NCBI GenBank assembly: GCA_022825185.1
Contig: JAJDYK010000267.1
Span: 1-23,381 of the forward strand
DNA: 23,381 nucleotides
Direction of reading: 5' to 3'
DNA from: Candidatus Latescibacterota bacterium
GTDB lineage: Bacteria; Latescibacterota; UBA2968; UBA8231
Shown: positions 7,862 to 15,536 of the stretch, piece by piece
Layout of the letters: every line of letters begins with the position of its first letter
Position numbering within the stretch: the stretch's first letter is position 1
The notes under the pieces: model-generated
What the model was told of the DNA's origin: nothing
The model's database searches: none
Seen by the model: only the letters and a program-made list of their open reading frames with translations
Made by a program: the position numbers and the translations under genes

Positions 7862-9475
7862 CTAGTAGATGACTTCGACGCCCCGTGCTTGCAGGGCGGG
7901 GATTTGCTCGTTGCGGGCTTGGGCGCTGAGGGGATTGTTTGCCAAGTAAACTCGATCTCCTTTTCCTAGGCCGGGGTTAGCGACCAAGGTACTTATATCC
8001 TCAATTTGATTGTCATCCAGCCTCAGCACTTGCAGGTTGGTCAGTTGGGTTAGTGGCTTCACATCGGTTATCTGATTGCTGAACAGATATAGGTACTGCA
8101 AGTTTTTCAATTGAGTTAGTGGCTTTACATCGGTTATCTGGTTATTAAACAGCGACAACTCTTTCAAATTTTTCAATTGTTTCAGTGGAGTTAGATCGGC
8201 AATCTGGTTGTTATACAGATATAGCTCATTCAGGTTGGTCAGTTGGGTTAGTGGCCTCACATCGGCGATCTGGTTATTGGCCAGCGACAACTCTCTCAAG
8301 TTTTTCAATTGTTTCAGTGGGTTCAGATCGGCAATCTGGTTGTTAGATAGATATAGCTCATTCAGGTTGGTCAGTTGGGTTAGTGGCTTTACATCGGTTA
8401 TCTGGTTATTGGTCAGCGACAACTCTCTCAAGTTTTTCAATTGTTCCAGCGGGCTCAGATCGACGATCCGGTTGCTTCCCAGCCTCAGCACTCTCAGGTT
8501 TTTCAATTGGGTTAGTGGTTTCACATCCACAATTTGGTTGTTGACCATATCTAGTGATATCAAGTTTTCCAATTGGGCCAATGGGTTCACATTAGCTATC
8601 TGGTTGTTTCTGATAAAAAGACTTTGCAAGGCCACCAAGTGTTCGAGGCCCGCTAAGCTGCGAATACTATTATTGGAAGCCCAGAGCTCAGTCTGGGCTG
8701 CGAAGTCCTCAGGTGTAAGAGGGCCTTGCGGTCGTCCTAGCGCCCGCCGCACGACTCTCTCCAGATTGGAGTCTGTAAATAAAATGGGAGTGCTGTCGGA
8801 GCTTGTATCGACGTCCTGCTCGTCAGCAATGGTGTACTGAACCTCGACGCCTCTTACTTGTAGAGCGGGAATCTGTTCGGTTAGAGCCTGTGTGCTGAGG
8901 GGGTTGTTTTCCAAGTTGACGTGGTCGTCTTCCCATAATCCCGTATTGGCAACTAAAGATGTTATGTCCTCAATCCGATTGTCCGCTAGTGCTAAGAAGG
9001 ACAGGCCGATCAAATCGGTTAGCGGCGTCACATCGACGATCTGGTTGTCCTGCAGATCCAACGAATCCACCTCGGTCAAGGCCGCCAGTGGCGTTATATC
9101 GGCAATTTGGTTGTCCTTTAGATCTAGCTTTTGCAGGGCTGTAAAGTGTTCTAGGCCGACCAGACTGCGAATGTCTTTACTGCTGGCCGAAATACGGGTT
9201 ATGACCGCGGCGTCCTCTGGTGTGAGACGGCCCTCTGGTCGGTCTAGTGCTTGACGTACTGTGCTTTCTAGCGTGGAGTCCGCGAACACAATGGACAGGC
9301 TGTCAGGCTCGGGGCTTTCGTGGGCACCCTGCCCGTCGGCAATGGTGTAATCTTCATCCCCAAAGAATCCACACAAGGCGCAGTTCGCTTTGCCCGCAGG
9401 GTGGGGTGCTACCGGTTTGGGATCGGAGCAGGCGACGAAGGTGAGGATTGAGACGAAAAGGACGAGGCGCATCAT
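7862..9475 (-). CDS. LRR lipoprotein with two LRR cassettes (LRR paralogue 3)
   Basis: The chosen start is ATG at 9475 (MMRLVLFVSILTFVACSD), because AAGGA at 9484-9488 sits 8 bp upstream and the product then begins with a lipoprotein signal peptide ending in the lipobox-like FVAC. The longer frame to 9544 has no support. The 537-residue product has a family N-terminus (DPKPVAPHPAGKANCALCGF) with a CxxC pair. It then has two cassettes, each made of a cap (ADSxLExxVRxAL-RP-G-LTPED), 22-residue LRRs, and a C-cap (NNPLSxxAxxxQIPALxxRGVEV). The first cassette has three LRRs plus cap, the second about ten. The second array alternates two LRR types as a 44-residue super-repeat. Serine follows the lipid cysteine, which by the E. 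coli rule would favour outer-membrane sorting. It is probably a surface protein-binding lipoprotein; ligand unknown. Confidence 0.87.
   Translation of the reverse strand: MMRLVLFVSILTFVACSDPKPVAPHPAGKANCALCGFFGDEDYTIADGQGAHESPEPDSLSIVFADSTLESTVRQALDRPEGRLTPEDAAVITRISASSKDIRSLVGLEHFTALQKLDLKDNQIADITPLAALTEVDSLDLQDNQIVDVTPLTDLIGLSFLALADNRIEDITSLVANTGLWEDDHVNLENNPLSTQALTEQIPALQVRGVEVQYTIADEQDVDTSSDSTPILFTDSNLERVVRRALGRPQGPLTPEDFAAQTELWASNNSIRSLAGLEHLVALQSLFIRNNQIANVNPLAQLENLISLDMVNNQIVDVKPLTQLKNLRVLRLGSNRIVDLSPLEQLKNLRELSLTNNQITDVKPLTQLTNLNELYLSNNQIADLNPLKQLKNLRELSLANNQIADVRPLTQLTNLNELYLYNNQIADLTPLKQLKNLKELSLFNNQITDVKPLTQLKNLQYLYLFSNQITDVKPLTQLTNLQVLRLDDNQIEDISTLVANPGLGKGDRVYLANNPLSAQARNEQIPALQARGVEVIY
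8072..8467 (-). repeat. 132-bp two-LRR super-repeat, three copies
   Basis: Three tandem 132-bp copies (about 8336-8467, 8204-8335, 8072-8203) each encode a pair of LRRs: one with PL(E/K)QLKNL(R/K)ELSL and one with PLTQLTNLNELYL or a near variant. A 35-base segment starting at 8221 recurs without change at 8353, exactly 132 bp away. The unit of expansion here was two LRRs rather than one. Confidence 0.85.
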
Positions 9476-9558
9476 GGCGATTTTCCTTGGGTTGGAGAAT
9501 GAGTGCTTACGACAGCGCTTAAAGAAGCCGGCAGGGTCTAACATAGGGTAATTGGGTT

Positions 9559-10830
9559 TTAGTATTCGACGCTGACTCCTCTTGCTATCAAAGTGGGAAT
9601 CTGTTCGGTAAGCGCTTTGGTGTTGAGGGGGTTTCCTTGCAAAGTTAGCTCATCCACCCACCTCGGAACGCCTTCATCCATGCCGGGATTGGCAATCAAG
9701 GGGGCCAAATCTTCAATTCGATTGTTGTGTAGATGCAGCCTATTCAGATTCGTCAGTGGGATCAGTGAGGTTAGATTGACGATCCGATTGTCGTTCAGAA
9801 GCAGCCCTGTTAGTTGGGTTAGTGAGGCCAGTGGGGTTAGGTCAACTATTTGGTTGTGTTCCAGATACAGCCAACCTAGGCCGGTCAGTTGGGCCAGCGG
9901 GGTTAGATCGGATAGCTGATTGTTATCCAGAAACAGTGTATGTAGGTTTTTCAAGACAGCCAGCGGAGTTAGGTCGGTAATCTGGTTTCTACCCAGATTT
10001 AACCAATACAGGCTTTTCAAAGTAGTTAGCGGGGTTAGGTCGGCGATCTGGTTGTCTTGTAGCTCTAGGGTTAAGAGGTCCAAGGCACTCAGTGGGGTGA
10101 GATCAGATATTTGATTGTCACTCAGATCTAGCCAGTTTATATCCAAGTCGGCCAGCGGAGTAATATCGGCGATCTGGTTACCTCTCAGTTCCAGCTTTTT
10201 TAAATCCATCATTTGGTTCAACGGGGTTATATCGACAATCTGGTTCCAGGCCAGATGTAGTTCTGATAGGTTGGTTATTTGGTTCAACGGAGTAACATCG
10301 GCGATCTGGTTGCCGCTCAGATACAGTTTCAACAAATCGGTCATTTGGCTCAGCGGGATTATATCGGTGATCTGGTTGTTGCTCAGGTTCAGCCAAAGTA
10401 GGTTGGTCAAATCAGTTAGCGGGGTTATATCGGCTATTTCATTTTTTTTCAAGTCTAGTCGTTTCAGGTTGGTCAGTTGGGTCAATGGGGTTATATCGAC
10501 AATCTGGTTATCACTCAGAGTGAGTGCTTGCAGTTCTGTAAGATGTCTAAGGCCCACCAAACTACGAATGTTTTTATCGCTGGCCGAAAGCGTGGTTAGG
10601 GAAGCAAAGTCCTCTGGTGCAAGGGAGCCTTGCGGTCGGCCTAACGCCTGTCGCACCGCGCGCTCCAAATTGGCGTCGGCGAAAAACTGATCGGCAATGG
10701 TGTAGTTGTCGTCGCCTAAGAACTTGCACAAGGCACAGTTGGCTTTGCCCGCAGGGTGGGGTGCCACTGGTTTGGGGTCGGAGCAGGCGGTTAGGGTAAG
10801 AACGAAGACGAAAAGGACGAGGCGCATCAT
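9559..10830 (-). CDS. LRR lipoprotein with one long LRR cassette (LRR paralogue 2)
   Basis: A 423-residue predicted lipoprotein. MMRLVLFVFVLTLTACSD is a signal peptide with lipobox LTAC. GGAG at 10838-10841, 7 bp upstream of the ATG, supports the start. The family N-terminus DPKPVAPHPAGKANCALCKF (CxxC) is followed directly by YTIAD and a single cassette: cap FFADANLERAVRQALGRPQG, about thirteen LRRs of the pattern I-D-TPL-LT-L--L-L--NQ, and the C-cap LQGNPLNTKAL...IPTLIARGVSVEY. Two repeats are 21 rather than 22 residues. Repeats differ more from each other than in the neighbouring paralogues, suggesting an older array. It lies 55 bp after paralogue 1 and 83 bp before paralogue 3, same strand, so co-transcription is likely. 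Confidence 0.87.
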   Translation of the reverse strand: MMRLVLFVFVLTLTACSDPKPVAPHPAGKANCALCKFLGDDNYTIADQFFADANLERAVRQALGRPQGSLAPEDFASLTTLSASDKNIRSLVGLRHLTELQALTLSDNQIVDITPLTQLTNLKRLDLKKNEIADITPLTDLTNLLWLNLSNNQITDIIPLSQMTDLLKLYLSGNQIADVTPLNQITNLSELHLAWNQIVDITPLNQMMDLKKLELRGNQIADITPLADLDINWLDLSDNQISDLTPLSALDLLTLELQDNQIADLTPLTTLKSLYWLNLGRNQITDLTPLAVLKNLHTLFLDNNQLSDLTPLAQLTGLGWLYLEHNQIVDLTPLASLTQLTGLLLNDNRIVNLTSLIPLTNLNRLHLHNNRIEDLAPLIANPGMDEGVPRWVDELTLQGNPLNTKALTEQIPTLIARGVSVEY

Positions 10831-10885
10831 GGCGATTCTCCGCAGAATGGGGACTGAGAGTTAAACCAATATCTCGATGTTTAAC

Positions 10886-12388
10886 TTAATAGTGTAGAAT
10901 AACGTCAACGCCTCTTGCTCTCAAAGTGGGGATATGTGCGTTGCGGGCTCGGGCGCTGAGAGGGTTATCTTGCAGCCACAGTAATTGCAAGTTGGTCAAG
11001 TTAGCCAACGGTCCCAAATCCGAGATCTGGTTGCCGTTCAAAAACAGCGTGTGCAGGTCGGTCAAGTTAGCCAACGCCCCCAAATCCGCAATCCGATTAC
11101 CCTGCAAAATCAGCACTTGCAGATTGGTCAGGTTGGCCAGCGGATTCACATCCGCAATCTGATTGACTCCCAAGTCTATGAAAACCAGATTGGTCAGGTT
11201 GGCCAACGGCCTCACGTCCGCAATGCGGTTTCTATCCAACGCCAGCGTGTGCAGATTGGTCAGGTTGGCCAACGGTCCTACATCCACAATCCGGTTACTG
11301 TCTATCCACAGTTCTTTCAGATTGGTCAGGTTGGCCAGTGGCCTCACATCCGCAATCTGACCATATGTTATCCACAGGCTGTGTAGGTTAGTCAGGTTGG
11401 CCAGCGGACTTATATCGACAATTTTCTCACTGACCTGCAAATCCACCCACCTCAGGTTGGTCAAGCCAGCCAACGGCCCCAAATCTTCAATTTGGTTATT
11501 GTGCAAAGTCAGGGCTCTCAGGGCCGTAAAATTTTCGAGGCCCACTAAACTGCTAATAGACTGATTATTGGCCGAGATATGAGTTAGGGCAGTGACATCC
11601 TTCGATGTAAGGGGGCCTTGCGGTCGTCCCAATGCCCGCCGTACCTCCCTTTCCAGATTGGAGTCTGTAAATAAAATGGCAGAACTGTCGGTGCTTTTAT
11701 CGGAGTCCTGCTTGTCGGCATCGGAGTCCTGCTCGTCGGCAATGGTGTACTGAACCTCGACGCCTCTTGTTTTTAGGGCGGAGATCTGTTCGCTGAGAGC
11801 TTGGTTGCTGAGGGGGTTGTTTTCCAAGTTGACGTGGTCGCCTTCACCCAGACCGCTGTTGGCTACCAAGGGTGTTACGTCTTCAATTCGGTTGTTTCCT
11901 AGTGCCAGCCAAACCAAGCCGGTCAAGCCGGTTAGCGGCGTCACATCGACGATCTGGTTGTCCTGTAGAGCCAACGAATCTATCTCGGTCAAGGCGACCA
12001 GTGGCGTTATATCGGCAATCTGGTTGTCCTGCAGATCCAGCCGCTGCAGGGCTGTAAAGTGCTCCAGTCCGGCCAAACTGTGAATGGCCTTACTGCTGGC
12101 CGAGATACGAGTTAGGGCTGCGACGTCCTCCGGCGTGAGACGGCCTTGCGGTCGGTTCAGAGCTTGCCGCACCACACTCTCTAGATTTGAGTCCGCGAAC
12201 ACAATGGACAGGCTGTCAGGCTCGGGGCTTTCGTGGGCACCCTGTCCGTCGGCAATGGTGTAATTCTCATCGCCAAAGAACCCGCACAAGGCACAGTTGG
12301 CTTTGCCTGCAGGGTGGGGTGCTATCGGGGCGGGGTCAGAGCAGGCGACGAGGGTAAGGGCGAGGATGAAGAGGACGAGGCGGATCAT
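10886..12388 (-). CDS. LRR lipoprotein with two LRR cassettes (LRR paralogue 1)
   Basis: The start ATG at 12388 (MIRLVLFILALTLVACSD) is chosen over the frame's upstream GTG/ATG options because AAGGAG at 12396-12401 lies 7 bp upstream and the signal peptide with lipobox LVAC then starts the protein. The 500-residue product has the family N-terminus with CxxC. A first cassette follows that is nearly identical to that of paralogue 3; 76 bases at 12189-12264 match 9276-9351 with one mismatch. A second cassette has about nine LRRs built on PLANLTNL. A short repeated linker (DSDADKQDSDKSTDS) joins the cassettes. The second array uses a different consensus from paralogue 3, so arrays have been homogenised within each gene. 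It is the first gene of the minus-strand cluster. Function is probably surface protein binding. Confidence 0.87.
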   Translation of the reverse strand: MIRLVLFILALTLVACSDPAPIAPHPAGKANCALCGFFGDENYTIADGQGAHESPEPDSLSIVFADSNLESVVRQALNRPQGRLTPEDVAALTRISASSKAIHSLAGLEHFTALQRLDLQDNQIADITPLVALTEIDSLALQDNQIVDVTPLTGLTGLVWLALGNNRIEDVTPLVANSGLGEGDHVNLENNPLSNQALSEQISALKTRGVEVQYTIADEQDSDADKQDSDKSTDSSAILFTDSNLEREVRRALGRPQGPLTSKDVTALTHISANNQSISSLVGLENFTALRALTLHNNQIEDLGPLAGLTNLRWVDLQVSEKIVDISPLANLTNLHSLWITYGQIADVRPLANLTNLKELWIDSNRIVDVGPLANLTNLHTLALDRNRIADVRPLANLTNLVFIDLGVNQIADVNPLANLTNLQVLILQGNRIADLGALANLTDLHTLFLNGNQISDLGPLANLTNLQLLWLQDNPLSARARNAHIPTLRARGVDVILHY

Positions 12389-12419
12389 GGCGATGCTCCT
12401 TGGAATAAGGTAAACCACT

Positions 12420-12447
12420 CGCCGAGTACGGATTCGACGCCGAGTAC
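12420..12447. repeat. Short direct repeat CGCCGAGTAC upstream of LRR paralogue 1
   Basis: The 10-mer CGCCGAGTAC occurs at 12420-12429 and again at 12438-12447, 18 bp apart (under two helical turns), about 32 bp upstream of the first LRR gene. It could be a regulator binding site. No proof beyond the repetition and position. Confidence 0.45.
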
Positions 12448-12455
12448 TACTAACT

Positions 12456-12608
12456 AACGTGAGTTCGGGTTAAGCGGCCTTCTAATTGGAGTCGTGCATC
12501 TACTTAGTAGCATACGATTGCAAAAAGAGTAAAACCATGCCTCTGCCTCTGTCAACCCAATAAATGTCGATTTCGAGCTTGGCGATCACCTTATCCCGAA
12601 CTCACGTT
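12456..12608. mobile_element. MITE-like element, 153 bp
   Basis: The ends are a 19-bp inverted repeat with one mismatch: AACGTGAGTTCGGGTTAAG at 12456-12474 and the complement of AACGTGAGTTCGGGATAAG at 12590-12608. A 4-bp direct duplication AACT flanks it at 12452-12455 and 12609-12612. The interior (about 115 bp) is AT-richer than its surroundings and has no coding frame. This is the structure of a non-autonomous element moved by a transposase elsewhere in the genome. The insertion falls on the stop codon of the SDR gene. Without the element and one AACT, that gene would read AGT-TAG instead of AGT-TAA, so the protein is unchanged. A TTGACA on the minus strand (12550-12555) faces the LRR genes. 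Confidence 0.82.
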
Positions 12609-13512
12609 AACTAGATTGCCGCTTCCGCAAACCCTCTTGGAGAAAGACCTCGCGGTTGGGGAAGTTGCCGGGCAGGGTAAAGCCGCCGTCAACGGCGATG
12701 AGTTGGCCGGTCATGTAGGGAATCTGGGTGAAGGCGTAGGCGGCGAAGGCGATGTCCTCGGGGCGTCCGATGCGGCGAATGGGTTGGGAGCCGCCTGCGG
12801 CCATCAGACCGTAGATCTCGGCCACGGTGAATTCGCGGCCCGATTGCGGGTCTTCCACGCCCGAGGGGCGGCTCGTCAGCGGCGTATCGACGACGCCGGG
12901 GCGCAGGGCGTTGACTGTGATGTTGTGCGGCCCGCCGTCGAAGGCCGCGCCGGCGACCACGTGATTGAGGCCGGCTTTGCTGACGCCGTAGGGAATGCGG
13001 GTGCTCTCGGGGGCGATATCCGAAATGGAGGTAATCAAGAGGATGCTGCGGTGGAGGGGATCGGCTTCTTGCGCGGCTTGTTCGACCATGTGCTTGAGGG
13101 CGCGTTGGGCCAGCCGGTAGGCCCCCATGAGGTTGAGGCTGAGGACGCGGTCCATCTCCTTGTCGAGGTGTTCGACTGGGGTGTCGCTGAAGCGATGGCG
13201 GACGAGTTGGCCCTGTTCGTCGGCCACGTAGTTGGCCACGCCGCTGTTGCTGACTGCCACGTCGAGACGACCAAAGTGCGCGAAGGTGCGGTCCACTAGG
13301 TCGAAAGGAGCTTCTGGCTGCGAGAGATCGGCACCGAGGACTAGGGCTTCGACGGCGTGTTCGGCGCGAATGGCTGCGGCAATCTCGGCAGCGCGCTCTT
13401 CGCCGGCGTTGTAGTGGACCACCACGTCGTAGCCTTGGGCGGCGAATTGGCGGACGATGGCCGCGCCAATCCCGCTCGACGAGCCTGTGACCAAGCAAGC
13501 CGGGCGCGACAA
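12607..13512 (-). CDS. Short-chain dehydrogenase/reductase (SDR)
   Basis: A 301-residue NAD(P)-dependent oxidoreductase of the classical SDR type. The nucleotide-binding motif TGSSSGIG is at residues 9-16. The NNAG region reads NSGV, and the catalytic triad is visible as Ser162, Tyr175 and Lys179 (in PYGVSKAG). It ends with TGQLIAVDGGFTLPG, the usual SDR C-terminal signature. The longer open frame to 13716 reads through the E1 beta gene and is low-complexity shadow, so I place the start at TTG 13512, 4 bp after the E1 beta stop. A GAGG lies about 8 bp upstream. Its position after E1 alpha and beta suggests co-transcription. In acetoin-type systems an SDR could act as an acetoin/diacetyl reductase, but FabG-like or other substrates are equally possible. 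The stop codon is shared with the MITE end. Confidence 0.87.
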   Translation of the reverse strand: MSRPACLVTGSSSGIGAAIVRQFAAQGYDVVVHYNAGEERAAEIAAAIRAEHAVEALVLGADLSQPEAPFDLVDRTFAHFGRLDVAVSNSGVANYVADEQGQLVRHRFSDTPVEHLDKEMDRVLSLNLMGAYRLAQRALKHMVEQAAQEADPLHRSILLITSISDIAPESTRIPYGVSKAGLNHVVAGAAFDGGPHNITVNALRPGVVDTPLTSRPSGVEDPQSGREFTVAEIYGLMAAGGSQPIRRIGRPEDIAFAAYAFTQIPYMTGQLIAVDGGFTLPGNFPNREVFLQEGLRKRQSS

Positions 13513-13516
13513 AAGC

Positions 13517-14500
13517 CTAACCTCGCTGGGAGAGGACGGTCTCGACGATGCGCTCTTGGCTGGGGATAGTCGGCATCTCGAGAGTGGGGCTGAAGGGGAT
13601 GGGCACGTCGGCCGCGCCGATGCGCAAGACGGGGGCGTCGAGCCAATCGAATGCCTCGGCGTTGAGGATGGAAGCGAGCTCGGCCGTGGTGCCGTAGCGC
13701 TCGACGCCTTCGTCAATCACCACCGCATAGCCGGTTTTGCGCACCGAGGCGAGCAGGGTCTCTTTGTCCAGCGGTACTAGGGTGCGCGGATCGACGACCT
13801 CGGCTTCTAGGCCTTGGGCGGCGAGGTCTTCCGCTGCGGCTAGGGCTAGGCCGACCATGCTGGAGGTGGCGACGAGGGTCAGGTCGGTGCCGGTGCGCTT
13901 GATCTCGGCCTCGCCAAAGGGAATGAGGAAATCGTCTTCTTCGGGCACGGGACCGGAGTCGTTGTACATCATTTTGTCTTCGAAGAACAGCACGGGATTG
14001 TCGTCGCGGATCGCGGTCTTGAGCAAGCCCTTGGCGTCGCGCGGCGTCGCGGGGATGGCGACTTTGAGGCCGGGAATATGGGCGAAAAGCGCGTGCAAGC
14101 TCTGCGAGTGCTGCGCGGCTGAAGACCGCCCGGCTCCCATTGACAGCCGAATCGTCAGCGGAACTTTGCACTGGCCGCCCGACATGTAGCGGATTTTAGC
14201 GGCTTGATTGACGATCTGGTCCATGGTCAACAGCGAAAAGTCGCCGAACATCAGCTCGCACAGCGGGCGCATGCCAGTCATGGCGGCCCCGACGCCGAGC
14301 CCGATGTAGCCGGCCTCGGCAATGGGGGTGTCGATGACGCGCTTTGCGCCGAATTCCTCGAACAGGCCCTCGCAGCATTTGAAGATGCCGCCGGAAGCCC
14401 CCACGTCTTCGCCCATGACAAAGACGGTCTCGTCGCGGCGCATTTCCTCGGCCGTGGCTAGGCCGATCGCCTCTCTAAACAGCATATCCTGATCAGGCAT
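13517..14500 (-). CDS. 2-oxoacid dehydrogenase E1 component, beta subunit (pyruvate/acetoin type)
   Basis: A 327-residue thiamine-diphosphate enzyme subunit that forms an alpha2beta2 E1 with the upstream gene product. Together they decarboxylate a 2-oxoacid or cleave acetoin and pass the acyl group to lipoyl-E2. Diagnostic segments are MGEDVGASGGIFK, RVIDTPIAEAGYIGLGVGAAMTG, ELMFGDF, and the C-terminal VVDPRTLVPLDKETLLASVRKTG. The frame can extend to a TTG at 14512, but GAGG at 14508-14511 is well placed for the ATG at 14500, which I choose. This ATG overlaps the alpha-subunit stop by 8 bp, indicating translational coupling. Substrate choice between pyruvate and acetoin cannot be decided without the E2 gene, which is absent here. 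Sequence is intact. Confidence 0.93.
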   Translation of the reverse strand: MPDQDMLFREAIGLATAEEMRRDETVFVMGEDVGASGGIFKCCEGLFEEFGAKRVIDTPIAEAGYIGLGVGAAMTGMRPLCELMFGDFSLLTMDQIVNQAAKIRYMSGGQCKVPLTIRLSMGAGRSSAAQHSQSLHALFAHIPGLKVAIPATPRDAKGLLKTAIRDDNPVLFFEDKMMYNDSGPVPEEDDFLIPFGEAEIKRTGTDLTLVATSSMVGLALAAAEDLAAQGLEAEVVDPRTLVPLDKETLLASVRKTGYAVVIDEGVERYGTTAELASILNAEAFDWLDAPVLRIGAADVPIPFSPTLEMPTIPSQERIVETVLSQRG

Positions 14501-15503
14501 ATATATCCTCAAAAGCTTGTTCTGGCGGGGGGAAGTCGGATTCTTTGCCGAATTCGATGGCGTCGAGGACCTCGCGCTCTACCTGCTCGTACAGGGCGTC
14601 GAGCTCGGCCTGTTTGGCGACCCGGTTGGCGACCATGTACTGGCCCAACAGGCGAATGGGGTCCTTGTTCTCAGACCACCAGCCAACCTCGTCGCGGGTG
14701 CGGTAGGTCTGGGCGTCGCCGACGTGGTGTCCGTGGTAGCGGTAGGTTTTGGCTTCGATTAGGCTCGGGCCGCCGCCCTTGCGCGCCTTGGTCACCGCTG
14801 TGGTTACTTTTTCGTACATCTCTAGCACATCGGCACCATCGGCGATGATCCCTTCGAGACCAAGGCCCTTGGCGCGGTCGGCGATGTCGGTAACGCCGGT
14901 GACGCTTTCGTAGGGGGTGTGCTCGCCGTACTGGTTGTTCTCGCAAATGTAGATGACTGGCAGGTTCCAGATCACGGCCATGTTGATGGTTTCAAGCATG
15001 ATGCCTTGGTTGGCCGCGCCGTCGCCGAAGAAGCAGACGCCCACTTGATCGGAGCCGCGCAGTTTGGCCGACAGGCCAGCGCCGGTGCAGATGCCGAAGC
15101 CGCCACCGACAATGCCGTTGGCACCGAGGATACCCAGCGACATATCGGCGATGTGCATGGACCCGCCCTTGCCGCGACAATAGCCAGCCTCCTTGCCCAT
15201 GATTTCGGCCATCATGCGGTCGAGCTGGCCGCCCTTGGCTAGACAGTGTCCGTGGCCGCGGTGCGTGCTAGTGATGTAGTCGGAGTCGCGCAGGGCGGCG
15301 CAAGCACCGACGGCTACACCTTCCTCGCCGATGTAGAGGTGGGCTAGGCCGGGCATCAGGCCGCGGGTATAGACGTCCCAGACGTGCTCTTCAAAGAGGC
15401 GGATCTCCGACATCTTGCGGTACATAAACCACAGTTTGTCGGGAACGGCTCGGAGCTTGGCTTTCTTTGCTTTAGGTTTTTTGCGGGCAGTTGTCTTCGC
15501 CAT
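14493..15503 (-). CDS. 2-oxoacid dehydrogenase E1 component, alpha subunit (pyruvate/acetoin type)
   Basis: A 336-residue partner of the beta subunit. The thiamine-diphosphate motif runs from GDGAANQG (about residues 160-167) to NN (190-191). Other family marks are STHRGHGHCLAKGG, the GKGGSMHI segment and the phosphorylation-loop-like TYRYHGHHVGD. The start is taken as ATG 15503, with GGAG at 15513-15516 nine bases upstream; an upstream TTG at 15521 is less likely. The N-terminus is an unusual lysine/arginine-rich tail (MAKTTARKKPKAKKAKLRAVP), possibly disordered. The gene heads the alpha-beta-SDR group and lies after the ferredoxin terminator, so it needs its own promoter. The closest named families are PdhA and acetoin dehydrogenase AcoA. 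Confidence 0.93.
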   Translation of the reverse strand: MAKTTARKKPKAKKAKLRAVPDKLWFMYRKMSEIRLFEEHVWDVYTRGLMPGLAHLYIGEEGVAVGACAALRDSDYITSTHRGHGHCLAKGGQLDRMMAEIMGKEAGYCRGKGGSMHIADMSLGILGANGIVGGGFGICTGAGLSAKLRGSDQVGVCFFGDGAANQGIMLETINMAVIWNLPVIYICENNQYGEHTPYESVTGVTDIADRAKGLGLEGIIADGADVLEMYEKVTTAVTKARKGGGPSLIEAKTYRYHGHHVGDAQTYRTRDEVGWWSENKDPIRLLGQYMVANRVAKQAELDALYEQVEREVLDAIEFGKESDFPPPEQAFEDIYA

Positions 15504-15536
15504 ATATGCTATCTCCGGCAATGCTTGTTGGGCAAA

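Noticed and set aside
6107..8467. CRISPR array as explanation for regular 66/132-bp repeats.
   Set aside because: The repeats are coding, in frame, of one length with no unique spacers, and encode LRRs.
10115..10690. Long plus-strand frames opposite the LRR genes (also 8208-8840, 8892-9254, 10985-11386, 5991-6215).
   Set aside because: They are repeats read on the antisense strand; the periodic LRR codons avoid stops there. No ribosome sites or family matches, and the products are low-complexity.
13517..13716. N-terminal 68-residue extension of the SDR gene.
   Set aside because: It reads through the E1 beta gene in another frame, is rich in Ser/Pro/Ala, and precedes the true glycine-rich motif by too far. 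TTG 13512 fits better.
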